From Heliocidaris erythrogramma (Eukaryota > Echinodermata > Echinoidea > Camarodonta > Echinometridae): a DNA stretch of 64,000 nucleotides. The stretch covers positions 13,230,516 through 13,294,515 of the forward strand of contig CM046861.1 in assembly GCA_025617745.1 (NCBI GenBank). The letters run 5' to 3'. A program made the translations under genes and the position numbers. The notes under the pieces were generated by a model. That model was not told the DNA's origin and did no database searches. It was given only the letters and a program-made list of their open reading frames with translations. Below are positions 43,604 to 55,888 of this stretch, piece after piece; position 1 is the first letter of the stretch, and each line of letters begins with the position of its first letter.

Positions 43604-43664
43604 CAGGGGCGTCGCTAGAGGGGCGTGTGGGGTGTCACCCCCTCCCTCTCTAGCGACGCCCCTG
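43604..43664. mobile_element. 61-bp palindromic element, CAGGGGCGTCGCTAGAG tips
   Basis: CAGGGGCGTCGCTAGAG and CTCTAGCGACGCCCCTG enclose a GGGGTGTCACCCC core. The same left tip occurs at 47454. A copy is present in the duplicate at about 45111-45171. Confidence 0.8.
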
Positions 43665-44175
43665 ACTTATAGGCTGCAGCCCCCACCCAGAATTTTCAAA
43701 GTTCCGATATTCGGGCAACCACCTCTTCATATTCAGGTAGCGAAGTTCCCAGATAATGATTAACCTCTGTATATAATATCTGTACAATTTTGTCTACGAT
43801 GGGCTAGAGCAATAAATACAATACACATATTGTACATCAATTACTAAAAGAAAATCATATCGTCGTTATAATGGATATAAAGAAGTCATGATCGTTGAGG
43901 TGTGACAAGTTATTGTCAATTAATTACAACAACATTTATTTTCAGACTTTGCTGTGATTAATGGTCGTCGTGCCCCAGTGATAATGATGTTTTAATTTGC
44001 CCATGTTATAGGTGATGTATATATGTGTGTGTGTGTGTAATTGGGTTTTTACAGACGTGTATCAATCAGATATGATTATTTACGTCTGGGACCGACCTTT
44101 AACGTCACCATCCGAAAGACGTGACTCAGTCTCGAACCTGGGTCCGCTGAATCAGTTTATAACTTCCACTGGTAG

Positions 44176-45683
44176 AAAATGTTATTTCGTCACTGTAAGA
44201 TGCACTAGATAATTACTATGGAAAGTATACTATCCGGCCAACTTCATACCGGAATATTATTTATTCGGGTACCTCGCTGTCAAATATATGAGGATATGCG
44301 GGCACCTCGCCAGGATTGGCCGGTAAATACCATGGCGGGAAATACCCCCACCAAATTTTGAACAAAATGGGAAATACTGGGAAATACCGGGATATACTCA
44401 GAAAACAATATTTTTCATCAATGAATTGCCTCATAATGTAAAAATTATTGGTTAAAGGGCAAGATTAAACACCTAGAGCATTGAAAGGTGACTTTTTCAT
44501 GGTAAGGGTTCAAAAAGCTGCTTTAAATAATGAATGGGTACGCTATGGCTTCCTTTTAAGTTTGAAATGTCTTAGTGAGAAGTTTTAATTTATAAACAAA
44601 TTCAAATCAATTCAACTTCTATAACAAAATCCACTTTACCATAATGTTGAAATGCAATGAAATTCATAATAATAAACATGTAAAGTGTAAAAACCCTGGC
44701 ATTATTCAAGTGGTATATATAGAACCAAACCTTATTAAAATTCAGTATGTGATTTGTCAGTTCCCATAATTGTCTGCATCGTAACTTGTAGGCAATTATA
44801 GATTTCGCCAAACAGAAATCATATTATACGAATCACTTTTTGTACAATGCAGAGGTCCGAATAGCAGAGGCGGATCCAGGGGAAGCCGAATGCCCCCCTC
44901 CCTCTTTGAAACCCAACTGGCATACCTTAAGTACACAATTAAAAAAGTGCCTCCTTAATTATGTACTTTTCCGGCTCCCGGCCTTCTCTTTTACAAAATC
45001 CTGGATCCGCCCCTGGGATAGTTTATATATATTTATGTCCAATTCAATGCAAAATATCAGGCGGAAATGGGGCATGTAACCGCCTGTTCTTTCTTACTGT
45101 AAGTGGACCAGCAGGGGCGTCGCTAGAGGGGCGTGTGGGGTGTCACCCCCTCCCTCTCTAGCGACGCCCCTGACTTATAGGCTGCAGCCCCCACCCAGAA
45201 TTTTCAAAGTTCCGATATTCGGGCAACCACCTCTTCATATTCAGGTAGCGAAGTTCCCAGATAATGATTAACCTCTGTATATAATATCTGTACAATTTTT
45301 TCTACGATGGGCTAGAGCAATAAATACAATACAAATATTGTACATCAATTACTAAAAGAAAATCATATCGTCGTTATAATGGATATAAAGAAGTCATGAT
45401 CGTTGAGGTGTGACAAGTTATTGTCAATTAATTACAACAACATTTATTTTCAGACTTTGCTGTGATTAATGGTCGTCGTGCCCCAGTGATAATGATGTTT
45501 TAATTTGCCCATGTTATAGGTGATGTATATATGTGTGTGTGTGTGTAATTGGGTTTTTACAGACGTGTATCAATCAGATATGATTATTTACGTCTGGGAC
45601 CGACCTTTAACGTCACCATCCGAAAGACGTGACTCAGTCTCGAACCTGGGTCCGCTGAATCAGTTTATAACTTCCACTGGTAG
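44176..45683. repeat. 1.5-kb tandem duplication, copy 2
   Basis: Offset by 1507-1508 bp from copy 1. The differences seen include one extra A near 44946 and single substitutions near 45299 and 45332. Confidence 0.95.
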
Positions 45684-45717
45684 CTGGATTACAGGCGCAC
45701 GCCACAACGCCCAGTTG
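45681..45717. other. Alu-like 36-base stretch
   Basis: TAGCTGGATTACAGGCGCAC then GCCACAACGCCCAGTT closely resembles the well-known inner segment of primate Alu elements (with one base missing and one or two substitutions). It sits exactly at the right edge of the tandem duplication. The similarity stops at TGTGATG. Confidence 0.5.
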
Positions 45718-45965
45718 TGATGTATTTATGTTTAATTTGATATAAAATTCTTTGTATTACATGCAGTATTATTGTTGTTAATAATACCTGAACTTTTAGA
45801 CATGAATCTTATCTAGTGTCCACAAGTATTTCCAGTGTATCCTAGAATCTTGAAAATGCATTCAAGAAAAATGAGTGTACAAAATGTATAATTCTGAATG
45901 AAATATGATTAATTGTACATCAAATTAAAGAGAAGTATATCACTTTAAAATTGGCATAGTAATAA
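45718..45965. other. AT-rich spacer
   Basis: No feature was recognised. Confidence 0.4.
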
Positions 45966-46201
45966 GTCATGTTCGTTTAAGCATGACTATAATTGATGGT
46001 CCATTGGGGTGTTGTAATCGATTGCAAATATGATACATGTATTTTAAATGGAATTTGCAATTGACTGATTTTGGGGATTTGCAATCGATTGCAACTTTCT
46101 TGCAACGCCCCACATGAATCACAACAAGGTATGAAAATGAGCATGCTTGTGATGAATGGAGTTCAATAGACCATAACTCATCATGCCTCAACGAACATGA
46201 C
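45966..46201. mobile_element. Foldback of about 236 bp
   Basis: GTCATGTTCGTTTAAGCATG at 45966 is matched in complement by CATGCCTCAACGAACATGAC at 46182-46201. Inner words GGGGTGTTGTAATCGATTGC and GCAATCGATTGCAAC...CGCCCC are also inverted. Confidence 0.7.
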
Positions 46202-47453
46202 CCATCTTAATGACCATATAATTTTCAGTTAGTTGATGTACAATTTATTTATTCATTTCATTTGATAGTATTTTAAAAATCTGAACTTGAAAGGCTGTTA
46301 ATTTGATTGTTTTATGTATGAATTTATCAGCGTGTCCAAATAATCAGTGGCTACACTGTATGTGGGTGTATAATGTATCCATGTCTATCGATAAACGTTC
46401 GGGTATTGACTCGGTATGTCCCAGGTATTTCCCAGAAGGCCTATTTATCATGCAGTATTTCCCACCAGGGCGGGAAATTTCTCGGGAAATTGCCAAACCT
46501 GCACCTTTTTTCTTGCCCGAATATCGGAGTGGGGGAGGGGGCCTGTGCCTCACTCGGGCCCAGAAAGGGCGGGAAGGGGCGGAAGGGAGGGGGGGGGGGG
46601 TGTATCGTGAATGAGGGTGAAATGAGGGGGGGGGGGGTTGTGAAGCCTAAAGGTTAATCTCCCGACCCCGGCCCTTACCCCCCACCCCCCCCCCCCCCGA
46701 GTAAGATTTGCATTTTGCATGTCTTGGGTATTAAAAGAAACGAGAGAGAGGGGAGAGGGGGGGGGGGGGGGAATTGGCTTTGGACCCAAAAGCTAGCGAC
46801 GCCTATTATGCCTGTATTATGCCTCTATATAGCAGATTATCTGGTCGGGGTCCATCTCCACCGAAATGTAGGTCTATTTACATTACACTGAATTTTTTTA
46901 ATGATTTAATCAACAGTAGGCCTTTATTATCTAACTGATTTAACAGTTTAAATGCGAAGCTAAACAGAAGAATTCAAATTTCGGGGACAGATTTCTTGTT
47001 TATATTTTTGCAGATTCATGATTCATTTTGAAATTTGACGGTGGCCTATATGGCATATTGGCTCTCAGATATAAGACGATTCTAACCACCGTTGTTAATG
47101 TTTTTTTTTTTTTTTTAGATTTTTATTGATCAAAATAATTAGGCCGTATTTACATAAATGATCTGAATGCACTTGACCAATCCAGGCCCCTGGGAAGGTT
47201 GTTTTTTCTGGGGGTGCTGTGAGATTTTTTTTATAATTCGGTTGTTGATCTAGGAATTATGGCGCCCAGGGCAAGTAATGAAATTGCAACTTGACAGCAG
47301 CGTTAACAGTGCTCATACAAATCACGGCGCTTTTCAAATTAATCTTTAATAAAACATGGAGCTATAGAAACTGTATACCTGAATGTAGGTGGTCGGGAGG
47401 AATTCAAAGCTGGTGTAAAACTCAGACCCCTCCCACCTTCAACGCCCACATGC
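46202..47453. other. Spacer with G and C runs
   Basis: Several G runs (46588-46599, 46627-46637, 46758-46770), one C run (46681-46698) and a T run (about 47101-47116) are present. A TGCCCGAATATCGG word at 46514 is shared with the 47640-48630 array. Glycine- and proline-rich frames here are artefacts. Confidence 0.5.
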
Positions 47454-47640
47454 AGGGGCGTCGCTAGAACATTTTGAATAGGGGGTGTGACACCCAAATA
47501 TGCCGACAAAAATGCTGCACCCTAATCTCCCCCCCCCCCCACAAATAATAATAAAAGACAATCACAGATTTAGAGATCTTGATCATACAGGCCGATTTTC
47601 GCAAGGTGGGGGCTGACGCCTTTTGCCCATGCAAATATCA
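47454..47640. mobile_element. Left end of a CAGGGGCGTCGCTAGAA element
   Basis: The tip matches that of 43604. No right tip was found, so it is truncated or runs into the following tandem array. Confidence 0.4.
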
Positions 47641-47745
47641 ACTTTTCAATCTATTAGTTTTTGTGAGCGACCGAAGCGAGCGAGCAATTTTAAAAACTTT
47701 TCTTAGTGAAAAATTATAGAGGTTACAGAAGTTAATAATAATAAT

Positions 47746-47788
<43 letters not shown>

Positions 47789-48630
47789 TGTCTTGCAATC
47801 ATTATTATTACCCCGGCTTTATCTTGGAAACTCGCTGCCCAAATATGTGGATATTCTGGCTCCTCGCTGCCCGAATATGAAGTGGTGCTTGCCCGAATAT
47901 CGGAACTTTGAAAATCCTCGGGGAAGGGGGCTGCAGTCCATTGCCGAAGGGGGACAACTTTTGCCCGAGTGTCAACTTTTTCAATTTCTAAATTTTTGCG
48001 AGCAAGCAAATGTTTAAAGACTTTTCGTAAAGAAAAGAGAAGTTACATAATTATCGGGGAACCTCGCTGCCCAAATATGTGGATAATCTGGCACCTCACT
48101 TCGCTGCCCGAATATCGGAACTTTGAAATCCTCGGGGAAGGGGGGCTGCAGCCCATTGCCGAAGGGGGATAACTTTTGCCCGAATATCAACTTTTCAGTT
48201 TCTAATTTTTGGCGAGCGAGCAAATTTTTAAAGACTTTTCGTAAAGAAAAGAGAAGTTACATAATTATCGGGGAACCTCGCTGCCTAAATATGTGGATAT
48301 TCTGGCACCTCACTTCGCTGCCCGAATATCGGAACTTTGAAAATTCTCGGGGGAGGGGGCTGCAGCCCATTGCCGAAGGGGGACACCAGTCCTTTTGACC
48401 CAATATCAACTTTTCAAATTTTTAAAAAAATTTCGTAGAGAAAATGTACAGAGGTTACATAATTCGCTGCCCGAATTATGGGCGAATATGAAGTGGTGGT
48501 TACCCGAATATCGGAACTTTGAAAACCTCGGGGGTGGGGGGGGGGGGGGGGGGGTGCAGCCTAATGCCGAAGGAGGACGCCTTTTGCCCGAATATTAGCT
48601 TTCCATTGTTTTTGCAAGCGAGCAAAGTGA
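47641..48630. repeat. Four-copy tandem array, period about 215-240 bp
   Basis: The ordered words GAACCTCGCTGCCCAAATAT, TGCCCGAATATCGGAACTTT, GGCTGCAGCCCATTGCCGAA and GACTTTTCGTAAAGAAAAGA repeat near 47820, 48060, 48275 and 48465. An (AAT)n run lies at 47735-47790. Inverted relatives occur at 43700 and 45210. Confidence 0.85.
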
Positions 48631-48720
48631 GCAAGCAAAAAATTGCCCAGTTTTTCCTTCTTTTTCTTTCCTTCCATTTTCCTTTCCTTCTTTGCTTTCT
48701 GTTTTTGTTTCCCTTTTCTT

Positions 48721-49400
48721 TTACATATTGATGATCAATTGAACTGGAAATGTCATGTTGATAAGCTAACTAAGTATGCAAGTTGCTGTCGAATACAGGA
48801 GTAAAACACAAGCTGAGGAATTTTTGTTATATTGTACTCATCTCTAATTCTTCCATATACTTGCATGGGGGAAAACACTCAAAACTCAATTAGAGTCTTC
48901 GAGAGGTTACTCATAATTCAAAAGAGGGCTGTAAGGATAGTGTGTAGGCCTAATGCTGCTTTCCGAGCCCACACGTGGTCTATTTTCGAAACATAAAATT
49001 TTCAAGGATAGAGGATGTTTATAATCTGCAGTTTTTCAAATTCAAATTCAAATTCAAATTCGTATTCATTTCATTTCCAACAGAAAGAAAAGACAATGGC
49101 ATTACAGATATTATTACAGAAAATATGAAAAATATATGTACAAATTAATTTTTACTTGATAAGTGTATACAGTTGGGCTTTTTCATGTACATGTACAGTC
49201 TTAATGAAGGAAATAATTATATACCATTAGCTTTGACTAAGATATTTGTGAAAAATAACCAGGTACATAACTATTCAACAAGACAGGCATCAGATTTTCA
49301 TTTGCTTCGTTCGAGAACTCAATTTATTCTCAATACTGCACTGCATCCATGGACCAAGGTTCTGGAACTTGCTTGCTTCCAGTGCATGTAAAGAGGCTGC
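48721..49400 (+). pseudogene. L2/CR1-like LINE fragment (RT C-terminal region)
   Basis: Across shifted frames it reads HIDDQLNWKCHVDKL, then SSLILPYTC, IIQKRAVRIVCRPNAAFR and HNYSTRQASDFHLLRSRT. These are the usual order of motifs downstream of the RT core in L2/CR1-type elements. A (CAAATT)n stretch at about 49036-49058 interrupts it. It is strongly decayed. Confidence 0.7.
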
Positions 49401-49959
49401 CAGTTTACCTGTCTTTAAGCGGAAATTATATAAAATTGATTCTTCGAGGTGACTATAGTTTTAATCACTGAATATACCTTTTGGGGCTTGATAGTAGAGA
49501 TTTTACATGCATTTTGTTTTAAATGAGAAATTTCATGCTGAAACAAAAGAATGGTTGGTTAATGGTTTTAATTATCTCGACATGTGCTGCTGTACATATT
49601 ATAGTCAACTATTTTTTCCTGTTTGTTTTTGTCTTGTGAACGTGTGTTCTGTCCCAATGATCTTTCCTTTCCCTCTTCTTTTTTTTTTTCCTTTTTCAAA
49701 TGTATCTTGTCATGTAATTATCTTTCCCCTTTTGTACACATAACTTTTTTTTTCTAGATACCCTAGTACGCATTATGTCATGCAATGCATTTATTACATT
49801 AAAAGTAGGATATAGTTTAGCATAGGATTAGTCGTTAGCCATATTACTAGTAATTTGAAATTAATTATCTTGCAATTGCCTTGAGAGGGACCGTATTTCA
49901 CAAAGCTATGCTTGCCTATAGGTCTCGGCGTCGATCTTCATGTTACATACGTTCTTCCT
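49401..49959. other. Spacer, possible 3' remainder of the LINE fragment
   Basis: T-rich. No feature was recognised. Confidence 0.35.
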
Positions 49960-50195
49960 GTGGGGTCTGCTCGTTATTCATAAGGACCGCTATTCATAGA
50001 ATCCCGCTAATATTATTTAACACGCGTTATCAATATAGCGGTTCTTATTATTAGTTATGAATAGCGGTCCTAATGAACGGAGGTCCTTATGAATAGGGAG
50101 GTAATTGTCTATGGTTTGCTCGCTATTCATACAAAACCGCTATTCATTTAGTCACGCGTTATGGATAGCGGTCCTTATGAATAGCCTGAGTGGTC
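49960..50195. repeat. ATTCATAAGGACCGCTATTCAT foldback, third locus
   Basis: TCGTTATTCATAAGGACCGC at 49972, then CACGCGTTAT, TATGAATAGCGGTCC, and in the second half CTCGCTATTCATACAAAACC and GGATAGCGGTCCTTATGAAT. Same family and same ACGCGT-type centre as 27560-27805. Confidence 0.8.
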
Positions 50196-50237
50196 ATAGC
50201 GGTCCTGGGGGGGGGGGGGGTCCTGGGCCCTCGACCC

Positions 50238-50374
50238 CTCTTGCATAAAAAGTTGTGATTAAACGCAACTCAAAAAGATTTAACGCAAGTCCAAAATACA
50301 CGATCCTGATTGAAAACCAAGTTACGTTTAATTTTTTGAGTTGCGTTTAATAGCAACTTTTTTTATGCAAGAGG
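50238..50374. mobile_element. Foldback of about 137 bp
   Basis: CTCTTGCATAAAAAGTTGTG and ATTAAACGCAACTCAAAAA are mirrored by TTTTTTGAGTTGCGTTTAAT and CAACTTTTTTTATGCAAGAG. It is non-coding. Confidence 0.85.
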
Positions 50375-51109
50375 ACCCTGGTTGTTATTTCTCGTACATT
50401 ATTATCCCATAGGTCATAATGTATCTGATGTACTAGTATTCTAAAGAAAGATAAATAAACTTGAACTTGAACTTGAACTTTTTTATTATGTCTTTTCCTT
50501 TGGCTTTTCTCCTTTTCCAGTTTCCTCTTCCCTCCCCCCTCCTTTTTTGTCGGCAGAGGTGGCGCATTTGCCAATAGCAATTTTGAGTTAGGGGGGTGGT
50601 ATAACACCCCCACACCCCACTCTGCGGGCCACCCTAGCGACCCTGCGATGTTTTAATATGCTACAGACCACGGGCGTAGACACGCATAATTATCCGTTGT
50701 TAGTGGGGGGGGGGGGGGGGGGATCTATTCATCATCCCCCCACGAACAATAGAAAGTGTGCTCGTATCTACGCCACTGCTACAGACTCAAACTTCAAAGA
50801 AGGGCGTGTGCTGTAGATCTGCTTATGTAATCCGACGCCCGTAACAAAATGCAAACCGCAATACGATTCTGTATGATGTACTTGTGTGCCCATATGAGTA
50901 GTTACATATCATGTAGTACGTGTAGATTGGATTTACTGCATGCATTCAACGTCTCAGAGAAACTCTTTCAAAGGAAAGAAGAGGTAACGTTACTGATACT
51001 AAAATCTGTGTGGTCATATGGTAGGAGCATAATTAACATGTTCAAAAGTTGATCTAAATCATTGTCAGTCATCCCATCAAACTTTGAGAAGAAATATTAG
51101 TGGACAGAG
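50375..51109. other. Upstream region of the TLC-domain gene
   Basis: Contains a short (GAACTT)n run at 50461-50479, G-run patches (about 50706-50722) and a C/T stretch. No clear TATA box was seen close to 51110. Confidence 0.4.
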
Positions 51110-51351
51110 ATGGATCAAATCGAGTCAAATTTACGGAGGCACGTCGAAGCCGGATTGAACGAAGTGCCCGCTGTTTGGTCCGTGGTGCTGTATACTTTGT
51201 TCGGGGCAGTGTTGGGCTTCCAGTGCTACAACCAAGCGCTCAACTATGTGCCTGCTCCTGAAAAATATTCTGGTGGAAATCGTTTTAAATGGCGCAATGT
51301 TATGGCATCTTTTCTTCATGCTTTCCTCACGGGGACTGGATCAGTTTATTG
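51110..51351 (+). CDS. TLC-domain protein (TLCD1/2-like), first coding exon
   Basis: The ATG at 51110 gives MDQIESNLRRHVEAGLNEVP, then a first membrane segment AVWSVVLYTLFGAVLGFQCY (residues 21-40). PAPEKYSGGNRFKWRNVMAS and FLHAFLTGTGSVY follow, the start of the TLC fold (W-R-N-x-x-x-S-x-x-H). The donor is GTAAGT at 51352 and the exon ends in phase 2. TLCD1/2 proteins are multi-pass membrane proteins; in mammals they are linked to membrane phospholipid composition. The match is by motif recall, so TLCD1 and TLCD2 are not separated, and another TLC family member is possible. Its second exon is 8.9 kb downstream. Confidence 0.75.
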
Positions 51352-51737
51352 GTAAGTTCCTGATGTAGATATTTTCTAATAAAGTTTAATTTACTATTTA
51401 ATGTTAGTTTAGATTGTAAAAAATAGACAATTTTTAGGAATCGGATTGAAAAATTTGAAGAAAAAAAGAAGACTTGTTGCATTTTTTATTTGAATTCATC
51501 ATGTTCATGATCACATTTTTAATTTATTTATATATATATATTTTAGTAACTGATCTGTTGTTCTTTCGTCAATTATATATTGTTGTTTGTTATGAGTTTG
51601 AATATTGGACAAATGTAGACTACATGTATGTGCCAGTTTCTCAACTTTCTCTTTTGAATCTTCTTTCATCTTTTTTGTTTTACCTTTCATTTCAAGCTGT
51701 AGTAGATGTTAAGGAAAGACTTCCTTTTGCGACAGCA

Positions 51738-51795
51738 CCCAAACCCCTAAACCCTAAACCCTAACCCCTAACCCCCCAACCCCCCAACCCCCAAC
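51738..51795. repeat. Telomere-like CCCTAA/CCCTAAA tract
   Basis: ACCCCTAAACCCTAAACCCT then AACCCCTAACCCC grading into ACCCCCC-type repeats, about 58 bp. It lies 390 bp inside the first TLC-gene intron. Confidence 0.8.
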
Positions 51796-52585
51796 TAGCC
51801 AGGATTAGCTTCGTGAATGTAGAAAAAAAAAAAATGGCTATACGCCTTCTACACACGAAGCTAGGCGTTATTACCCAGCAATCACATTCCGCACGGGGTA
51901 GTACGACATGAAAAATGCCCTGAAATCACACTTTTCTGATAGTTTCCGCGACCCACAGACCCTTCCCCACAGCGTTTCCTCCTAGGGAAACGTTTGTAAT
52001 GACAATTTTTTTTTGATTGACACTAATTTTTGAAATATATCCATAAAAAGATGATAAAAATTACAGAAAACTCACCAGCGTTTGCGTATCCATGCCTCCG
52101 ATGTCATGCAGATCAAAATGGCGGCACGATCGCCGTAATCGAAATCATGAAAACTATTAGGCGCCGTTTGTAAATTTATTATTTAGCTCAATTATTTACA
52201 TATAATTCACTATTTAGCTCTTTTCTAGGATTATTATACGATAAAATGACATAAAGGATACAATGTTTTATAAATAATGAATTTTGCAATTTCCACTTTT
52301 TTTAAATAATGATTTTACAATATTCATCATATATAAATAATGAATTTTGAAGTTTCCATTATTTATAAATAATGATTTCACAAATTCATTATATATCAAA
52401 TATTATGGAAATTGCAAAATTCATTATTTATAAAACCTGCTCCTGTCTACATCAATTAAACAAACATGAGCCTGAGGGATATTTTTCATTTTTCTCAGAA
52501 CACAATAAATGAGCTGGTGAATAATACATTGTATTCACCAACTGCAAGGTATGGATATGGAATTATGGATATACGCTAAAGGCGG

Positions 52586-53575
52586 CCTACCAGACTGAAA
52601 AAAGAAGACAAATATATATAAACCTTTTTATACAATAATCTATACAAACATATCAGTCACTCATGATATGTTTGTATAGAATATTGTATGAATAGATACA
52701 CAAACATATCATGTGTGACAGAGGAGGCGAGTTGGCTCAGTCGGTAACGTGTCTGCCTGTCGAACCAAAGATCGTGGGTTCGAATCCATGCACCCCCGGG
52801 CGGATGACTGAAGCCTGAAGCCTGCGTTGTGTGTTAACGTGCCCCTCCCTTGTTTCATAGAGATAGGCTATGTTACAGTGGAAAACACTCCGTCCCTCGG
52901 ATAGGACGTTAACTGGAGGTCCCGTGTAGAGGAAAGTCACCACCTTTGCACGTTAAGAACCCACTGCACTATTCGAATAAGAGTAGGGGGTAACCCCGGT
53001 GTAGTGGTACACCTGTACACCTGTCCCAATCCCACAGATCTACACCTGAAATGCCATAATAATCAACTCATTGATTGTGGGCGTCAATGGAAAGACAAGA
53101 CAAGACAAAAAAAAAAAATTGACCGTATTATACAGTTTCATACAATAATCAATAGATATTTAAACATATCATGAGTGACATTTAAACAAATTGACTGTAG
53201 TATAACAGTTTCATACAATAATCTATATAAACATATCAGTCACTTGTGATACATGTATGTTTGTATAAAATATTGTATGAATATTCTATAAAACATATCA
53301 TGAGTGGCAAAACAAACTTACCGTAATAATATTTTCATACAATATTCTATACAAACATGAGCGACTGATATGTTTGTATAGAATATTGTATGAATATTCT
53401 ATAAAACATATCATGAGTGACAAAAACAAATTGACTGTAGTAACAGACTAACAGTTTCATACAATATTACATATCAGTCACTCGTGATATGTTTGTATAG
53501 AGTATTGTATGAATAATCTACATGTACATGTATGTATACAAACATATCATGAGTGACAAAAACATACGTATGTGT
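52586..53575. repeat. Palindromic satellite (ATGATATGTTTGTATAGAATATTGTATGAAT units)
   Basis: Direct units of about 110-120 bp contain TTTCATACAATA..CTATA and AACATATCAGTCACT next to the complement GATATGTTTGTATAGAATAT, so each unit is itself a hairpin. At least four units are seen. A SINE interrupts the array at 52721-53118. Confidence 0.85.
52721..53118 (+). mobile_element. tRNA-derived SINE inserted in the satellite
   Basis: The head GAGGAGGCGAGTTGGCTCAG...GGTAACGTGTCTGCC (A box) and GATCGTGGGTTCGAATCCAT (B box) are followed by a body of about 300 bp and a (GACAA)n plus A-run tail. The satellite resumes after the tail. Confidence 0.85.
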
Positions 53576-55888
53576 GTATGTCATAGAATAAGAAAAAAAT
53601 GATACAATGCAAATGTAAACTGATATACATTTTGTAGGATAAATTCATGACTTTTATAGAATATTGCAGCAATAATTATGACCAGTGAATATAGTACAAA
53701 AATATCATTCAACCAACCAACTGCATGGACTTTGGTGTCTCATGTTTTCTGTAAGAATAAGAATACCCAAAGGGGACCAACCACCCCAAAATATTTGGAT
53801 ATTTTTTAATTCTGAATTGTTGGCTTTCATGCTGGTTAGCTTTCAAATGTAACTTCTCAAAGAGAGTTTGCAAACTGTGTTTGAGTAGACTACTCTACAC
53901 ACCTGTATGGCAGTTCATGCATGGACGAACTCGGACCTCAAGTCCAACTTTGATTCCTTGCAATGGGGTTTTATTTTCTTCATACTCCATACTTGCAACC
54001 ATTCAACAATAAGGAATGCCTCAAGGTATTTTAAGGGTTGACTTTTACAGGTCTAAATCTGAACATCTATATTTTTATGTAGGTGTTTTTAATGGACTAA
54101 TTTCCACTAAATAGAGATTTGTTGTTGATGGAGTATAGTACACTACAACAAGTAGTTCAGTAATATTTTTTTTAAATTTCTGTTTCAATCTCTAGTAGTT
54201 TAATAGAAATATTCTTTCACTGACACATGTACATGCCTGAACTAAAGTGAAAACAATTAGTCACATGTTCTTTACATGTATATGTACATGTACATGTATG
54301 TATCTGCAAGGCACAGGGCCATTATTCTTTTGGCACTAGCTTAGTAATTTCCTGTCGTTTTCTAACCCGCATAAACTTGATCGTTAGTGCCATGTCAAGG
54401 CTTGCAGGACTTTTTTTGTTCCATGATTTGTGAACCTAATCATTATCCTGAACTTCCAGCTTCAGTTTTACATTTCCTAGACTACAATCACTGAATCACT
54501 TTCCATTATTTCACCATTATTTCTTTAATCATTCCCAGAAAAACAAAAGAAATTATGCAAAGTGAGTTTTCAACCAAATGAACTGAAAAAATTAAATCAG
54601 TATGATGATCTGGATTTTAATACTTAATGTAACAGTTAGCAAATGTACAATGTATGTCCCCTTGTATGTCAAAATTTTGTGTTACATGTACATTAACTCC
54701 CTGTTTTGTATATATCCAGAATTTAGTTGTTGTTTTGATATTTTTTTTTTTGGGGGGGGGGGGGGAGGGAGTCTAGAGGACCAAATTTAGTTCTGCAGGA
54801 TGTAATTGAAATTATTCACTGACATAATATTAGTAACAGAATAAGGATTTGATAATGATAGTGATTATAATGCTAATAACAACAGCAACATTGATCATCA
54901 TTACTATCGTCATATTGTTATGTCCATTTCATTTTGAGGTGTCTGAATTAAGACTAAGGTACAAGCCACATTAATTCAAGTATGAGGTTTGCGGTAAACT
55001 TGCGTGCTCATACAAGAACACCTTCAAACAAGTTCATAGAAGTTCATATAAAAGTACAACTAATTGTTGCAGCCTTCTGTCATACATACATGTACATGTA
55101 CTTTGTATAAATATTATGATACCATTGTTCTTCGGATCCAAACACCGATTTGCTGAATACACTTACATGTACATGTACATGTATGCTTTACAGATCGCTG
55201 TTCCAAAAGAGTGCCCATGTTTCCATCATGACACCACAAACTTGCATATTTTTTTTTCTTACGCAGCATCTACTTACAGTTCAGTGTCACTGTAGCGCCA
55301 AAAATTGTATTAATTTCGGAACAGTCCTTTAATCATTTTATGATTTGAGTTGTAAAAAACTTTATAGCAATTCACTAGGAAAGACATCATGTACTGTGCC
55401 GTTTGATTTATTTTTATTTGAAGGGATTTAATATTTACATATTGTTCCTTGTCAATATTAGGAAATCTAATCCTTGGGTACTTGCTGGAGGGACAACAAA
55501 AGCATTTCAAACTTTTAAAGTATTTATGTATCATGTACTTGACTCCCTTTGAGTATATCACTAGGGTATGTGTCACTTCTGTTGGAGCTTGATCACTTTG
55601 TAATCTGTATTTGCGATCATTGTACCAACATAATACAGTGACCATGCACAGTATACAATGGACAGGGACAGATAAAACTACAGAGATCTCAAAGTGATAT
55701 GTTCCAAGTTTGCCTCTCTGTTAGAAGAATAGGGACATATAGACCAATGTCAGTGCTTGAATGTGATCAGGGCCTACTTGTATATTTATATGGAAATTAT
55801 AATGCAACAGACCCGTTAAACACCTAAGACAAGAAACTAGTATGAACCTAATTACTTTTTCCCCATTTCAGTTGAGTTTTATTCCACT

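Larger units (their letters stand above)
42669..44175. repeat. 1.5-kb tandem duplication, copy 1
   Basis: The 1507-bp unit starts AAAATGTTATTTCGTCACTG and ends CTTCCACTGGTAG. It is nearly identical to 44176-45683. It contains a CAGAGGCGGATCC-ended MITE (43358-43507), a 61-bp palindromic element (43604-43664) and a (GT)n run near 44028. No gene is present. Confidence 0.95.

Noticed and set aside
46303..46614. CPNNQW-containing frame as another plus-strand EGF exon
   Set aside because: Only two cysteines, wrong spacing, and it runs into G-run low complexity.
47638..48398. Several 67-123-codon frames that look like a repeated protein
   Set aside because: They are frame echoes of a non-coding tandem array with an (AAT)n tract.
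52721..52795. tRNA gene
   Set aside because: The head has pol III boxes but continues into a 300-bp body and a (GACAA)n/A tail, so it is a SINE.
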